Assembly (NCBI GenBank): GCA_020025675.1
Contig: JAHHRS010000078.1
Coordinates: 1-6,037 of the forward strand
DNA from: Oscillospiraceae bacterium
Lineage (GTDB): Bacteria; Bacillota; Clostridia; Oscillospirales; Oscillospiraceae
DNA: 6,037 nt
Reading direction: 5' to 3'
Shown here: one piece after another, positions 4,654 to 6,037 of the stretch
How the letters are laid out: each line of letters opens with the position of its first letter
Position numbering within the stretch: the stretch's first letter is position 1
Translations under genes and position numbers: made by a program
The notes under the pieces: generated by a model
Databases searched by the model: none
The model's input: only the letters and a program-made list of their open reading frames with translations
Told to the model about the DNA's origin: nothing

Positions 4654-6033
4654 TTATTTTATTTCAGGCAGAGAGGCCGCAACAGCGGACTGACCCACAC
4701 GGCGGAAATACTCGTCCGGCAGAGCCAGATTTATTTTCTCGGCAATTTGGGGGTACTCGTCTTTCAGTACCCTGCCGCAGTTTTCAATAATAAGATCGCC
4801 GCCCTTGCCGGACATTACACGGCCAAGCAGCAGCACATGCTCACAGCCGTAGAGGCTGTAATAGTATGCCAGAGTGTGACCCAGATAGCAGCCGATGCTC
4901 CTGTAAACAGCGGCAGCTCTCTCATCGTCCTGAGCCATAAGACCCTGAACGACTTTCAGCTTTTCAGCGGGGGAAAAGCTCTCATCCAGTTCAATGCCTG
5001 CTCTTGGGGCAAGTTTAATAACGCTGTCCTGAGAGAAGTATTTAACGCCGCAGCCGATGTCACCGCTCCACTCGTCACGCATAGCCTCAGGGTTTGCATC
5101 CACCGGCACAAAAGCAAGCTCATTGAGCCAGCCTGTTATTTTACCCTCTGCGTCAACAAAACCCACAGCCTCGCTTGTACCCATAGCCATACCCAGAACG
5201 TTATTCTTTTTAAGGCTCATAGCGCCTGCAAGGGCGCTTACGTCTCCGTCGTTTGCAACGCTGTAAGGAATGTCACCGAATGTGTCGTGAACAGCCCTAA
5301 TATAAATATTCTTCACTTTTTTGTCGTAAAGCTCATCGGGAACTTTAATAAACAGAGAAGCGGTCATAGCACGGTTATTTATGAAAATACCGGCAGAAGA
5401 AACACCCACGGCGTCAACTCTGGGCATATGCTCGGCGGCAGAGCGGAAGGCGGAAACAATGCCGTCATAGTGATAGTCCGGGTCGGCGTTGAGCTTAGGA
5501 TACCAGACAACCTCCTCGGAGTAAACAGTCTCGCCGTCAATGACAGCGGAAACCTTTCTGTCGCTTCCCCCTGCGTCAAATCCTATGCGGCAGCCTTCCG
5601 TATGTCCGCCGATAGCTTGGGGAGAGTCTTTGGTTTCAGGAACCCTGCGGCAGAAAATCACCTCAAATTCATGCTCATAGACCTTTGACATAAAGTCCTT
5701 ATCAAAGGCCTGAACGCCTTCCTCTGAGTAGGCCTCCTTCAGGTAGTTATAGATATTTTCGTCACCGGCAACATAAATTCTAAAGCCGCCCTTCATCCAC
5801 AGTATAGTTTTAACAAGGCGGTTTATATAATAGCAGTCGGCAGCGTGCATATCTTCAGTACCGTATATAAAAGTATCAACAGAGGCTATCTCACCCCCTG
5901 CTCTTTCAACTGCAACGGAGACCGGTTTTTCAGCGCCTTTAAGGTAAGCCTCATTAAAACGTCCGAGAGGAATAAAGTCCCTGTCAAGTTCAGGTAAATT
6001 TTTTATATCAAATTCAATGCCGAGAAAATTCAT
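4654..6033 (-). CDS. ROK family protein with long N-terminal extension
   Basis: A 459-residue protein whose C-terminal two thirds is an ASKHA/ROK fold. Motifs: GCRIGFDAGGSDRKVSAVIDG (split here as phosphate-1-like loop 147-160 and strand 161-167, with D153), VGVSSAGIF (209-217), ANDGDVSALAGA (260-271), equivalent to the ROK ENDAN catalytic segment with D262 as the probable base, and MAMGTSEAVGFVD (282-294) as the second phosphate loop. The first about 145 residues form an extra domain not found in classic glucokinase-like ROK proteins. The usual zinc motif CxCGxxGCxE is absent; the matching area reads DEWSGDIGCGVKYFSQ (320-335). ROK proteins are sugar kinases or sugar-responsive repressors; no DNA-binding helix-turn-helix is evident here, so a kinase-like role is more likely, substrate unknown. 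The frame stays open for the 4 bases before ATG 6033, so the true start could lie outside the window, though the N-terminus looks natural. Confidence 0.85.
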   Translation of the reverse strand: MNFLGIEFDIKNLPELDRDFIPLGRFNEAYLKGAEKPVSVAVERAGGEIASVDTFIYGTEDMHAADCYYINRLVKTILWMKGGFRIYVAGDENIYNYLKEAYSEEGVQAFDKDFMSKVYEHEFEVIFCRRVPETKDSPQAIGGHTEGCRIGFDAGGSDRKVSAVIDGETVYSEEVVWYPKLNADPDYHYDGIVSAFRSAAEHMPRVDAVGVSSAGIFINNRAMTASLFIKVPDELYDKKVKNIYIRAVHDTFGDIPYSVANDGDVSALAGAMSLKKNNVLGMAMGTSEAVGFVDAEGKITGWLNELAFVPVDANPEAMRDEWSGDIGCGVKYFSQDSVIKLAPRAGIELDESFSPAEKLKVVQGLMAQDDERAAAVYRSIGCYLGHTLAYYYSLYGCEHVLLLGRVMSGKGGDLIIENCGRVLKDEYPQIAEKINLALPDEYFRRVGQSAVAASLPEIK

Positions 6034-6037
6034 TCCA

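Noticed and set aside
4747..5688. A 313-codon open frame on the plus strand, antisense to the ROK gene
   Set aside because: It lies wholly inside the ROK gene, which has clear family motifs in its own frame. The antisense translation shows no recognisable domain and no ribosome binding site is evident; it looks like a codon-usage shadow.
1..6037. CRISPR array, tRNA or rRNA gene, insertion sequence
   Set aside because: No regularly spaced repeats, cloverleaf-like sequence, rRNA-like stretch, transposase or terminal inverted repeats were found by eye.

Overview
The window looks like chromosome of an anaerobic Gram-positive Firmicute of the class Clostridia, plausibly an Oscillospiraceae/Lachnospiraceae-type gut bacterium. 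The basis is moderate GC, AT-rich intergenic DNA with sigma-A-like promoters, short stem plus U-tract terminators, and the protein families present (DegV, an EamA/DMT exporter, a TetR regulator of the DhaS-like type, and a clostridial-type long ROK protein). The taxonomic call is inference from style and families, not from a marker gene.

Layout, left to right: (1) a 148-bp leader with a 17-bp near-perfect palindrome over a weak promoter, then a 520-residue YtcJ-type amidohydrolase on the plus strand (149-1711). (2) A compact bidirectional terminator (1712-1738) separates it from a convergent DegV fatty-acid-binding protein on the minus strand (1758-2642), which has its own extended -10 promoter. 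(3) About 250 bp without a gene. (4) An EamA/DMT-type ten-helix exporter on the minus strand (2907-3776). (5) A 182-bp divergent intergenic region holding three copies of the 10-mer TTGTACGGAA and overlapping promoters. (6) A TetR/AcrR-family regulator on the plus strand (3959-4522). (7) A minus-strand terminator and, convergent to the regulator, a 459-residue ROK-family protein (4654-6033) whose start lies 4 bp from the window edge.

The genes appear to be mostly independent single-gene units. The only clear functional pairing is the TetR regulator with the divergently transcribed EamA exporter: the repeated 10-mer lies over the promoter region of both genes, one copy forms the core of a 22-bp dyad near the regulator's start, and one abuts its ribosome binding site. 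This is the arrangement expected of a self-regulated efflux module with an unknown ligand. I see no mobile element, CRISPR array, RNA gene, or evidence for a multi-gene defence or biosynthetic system.
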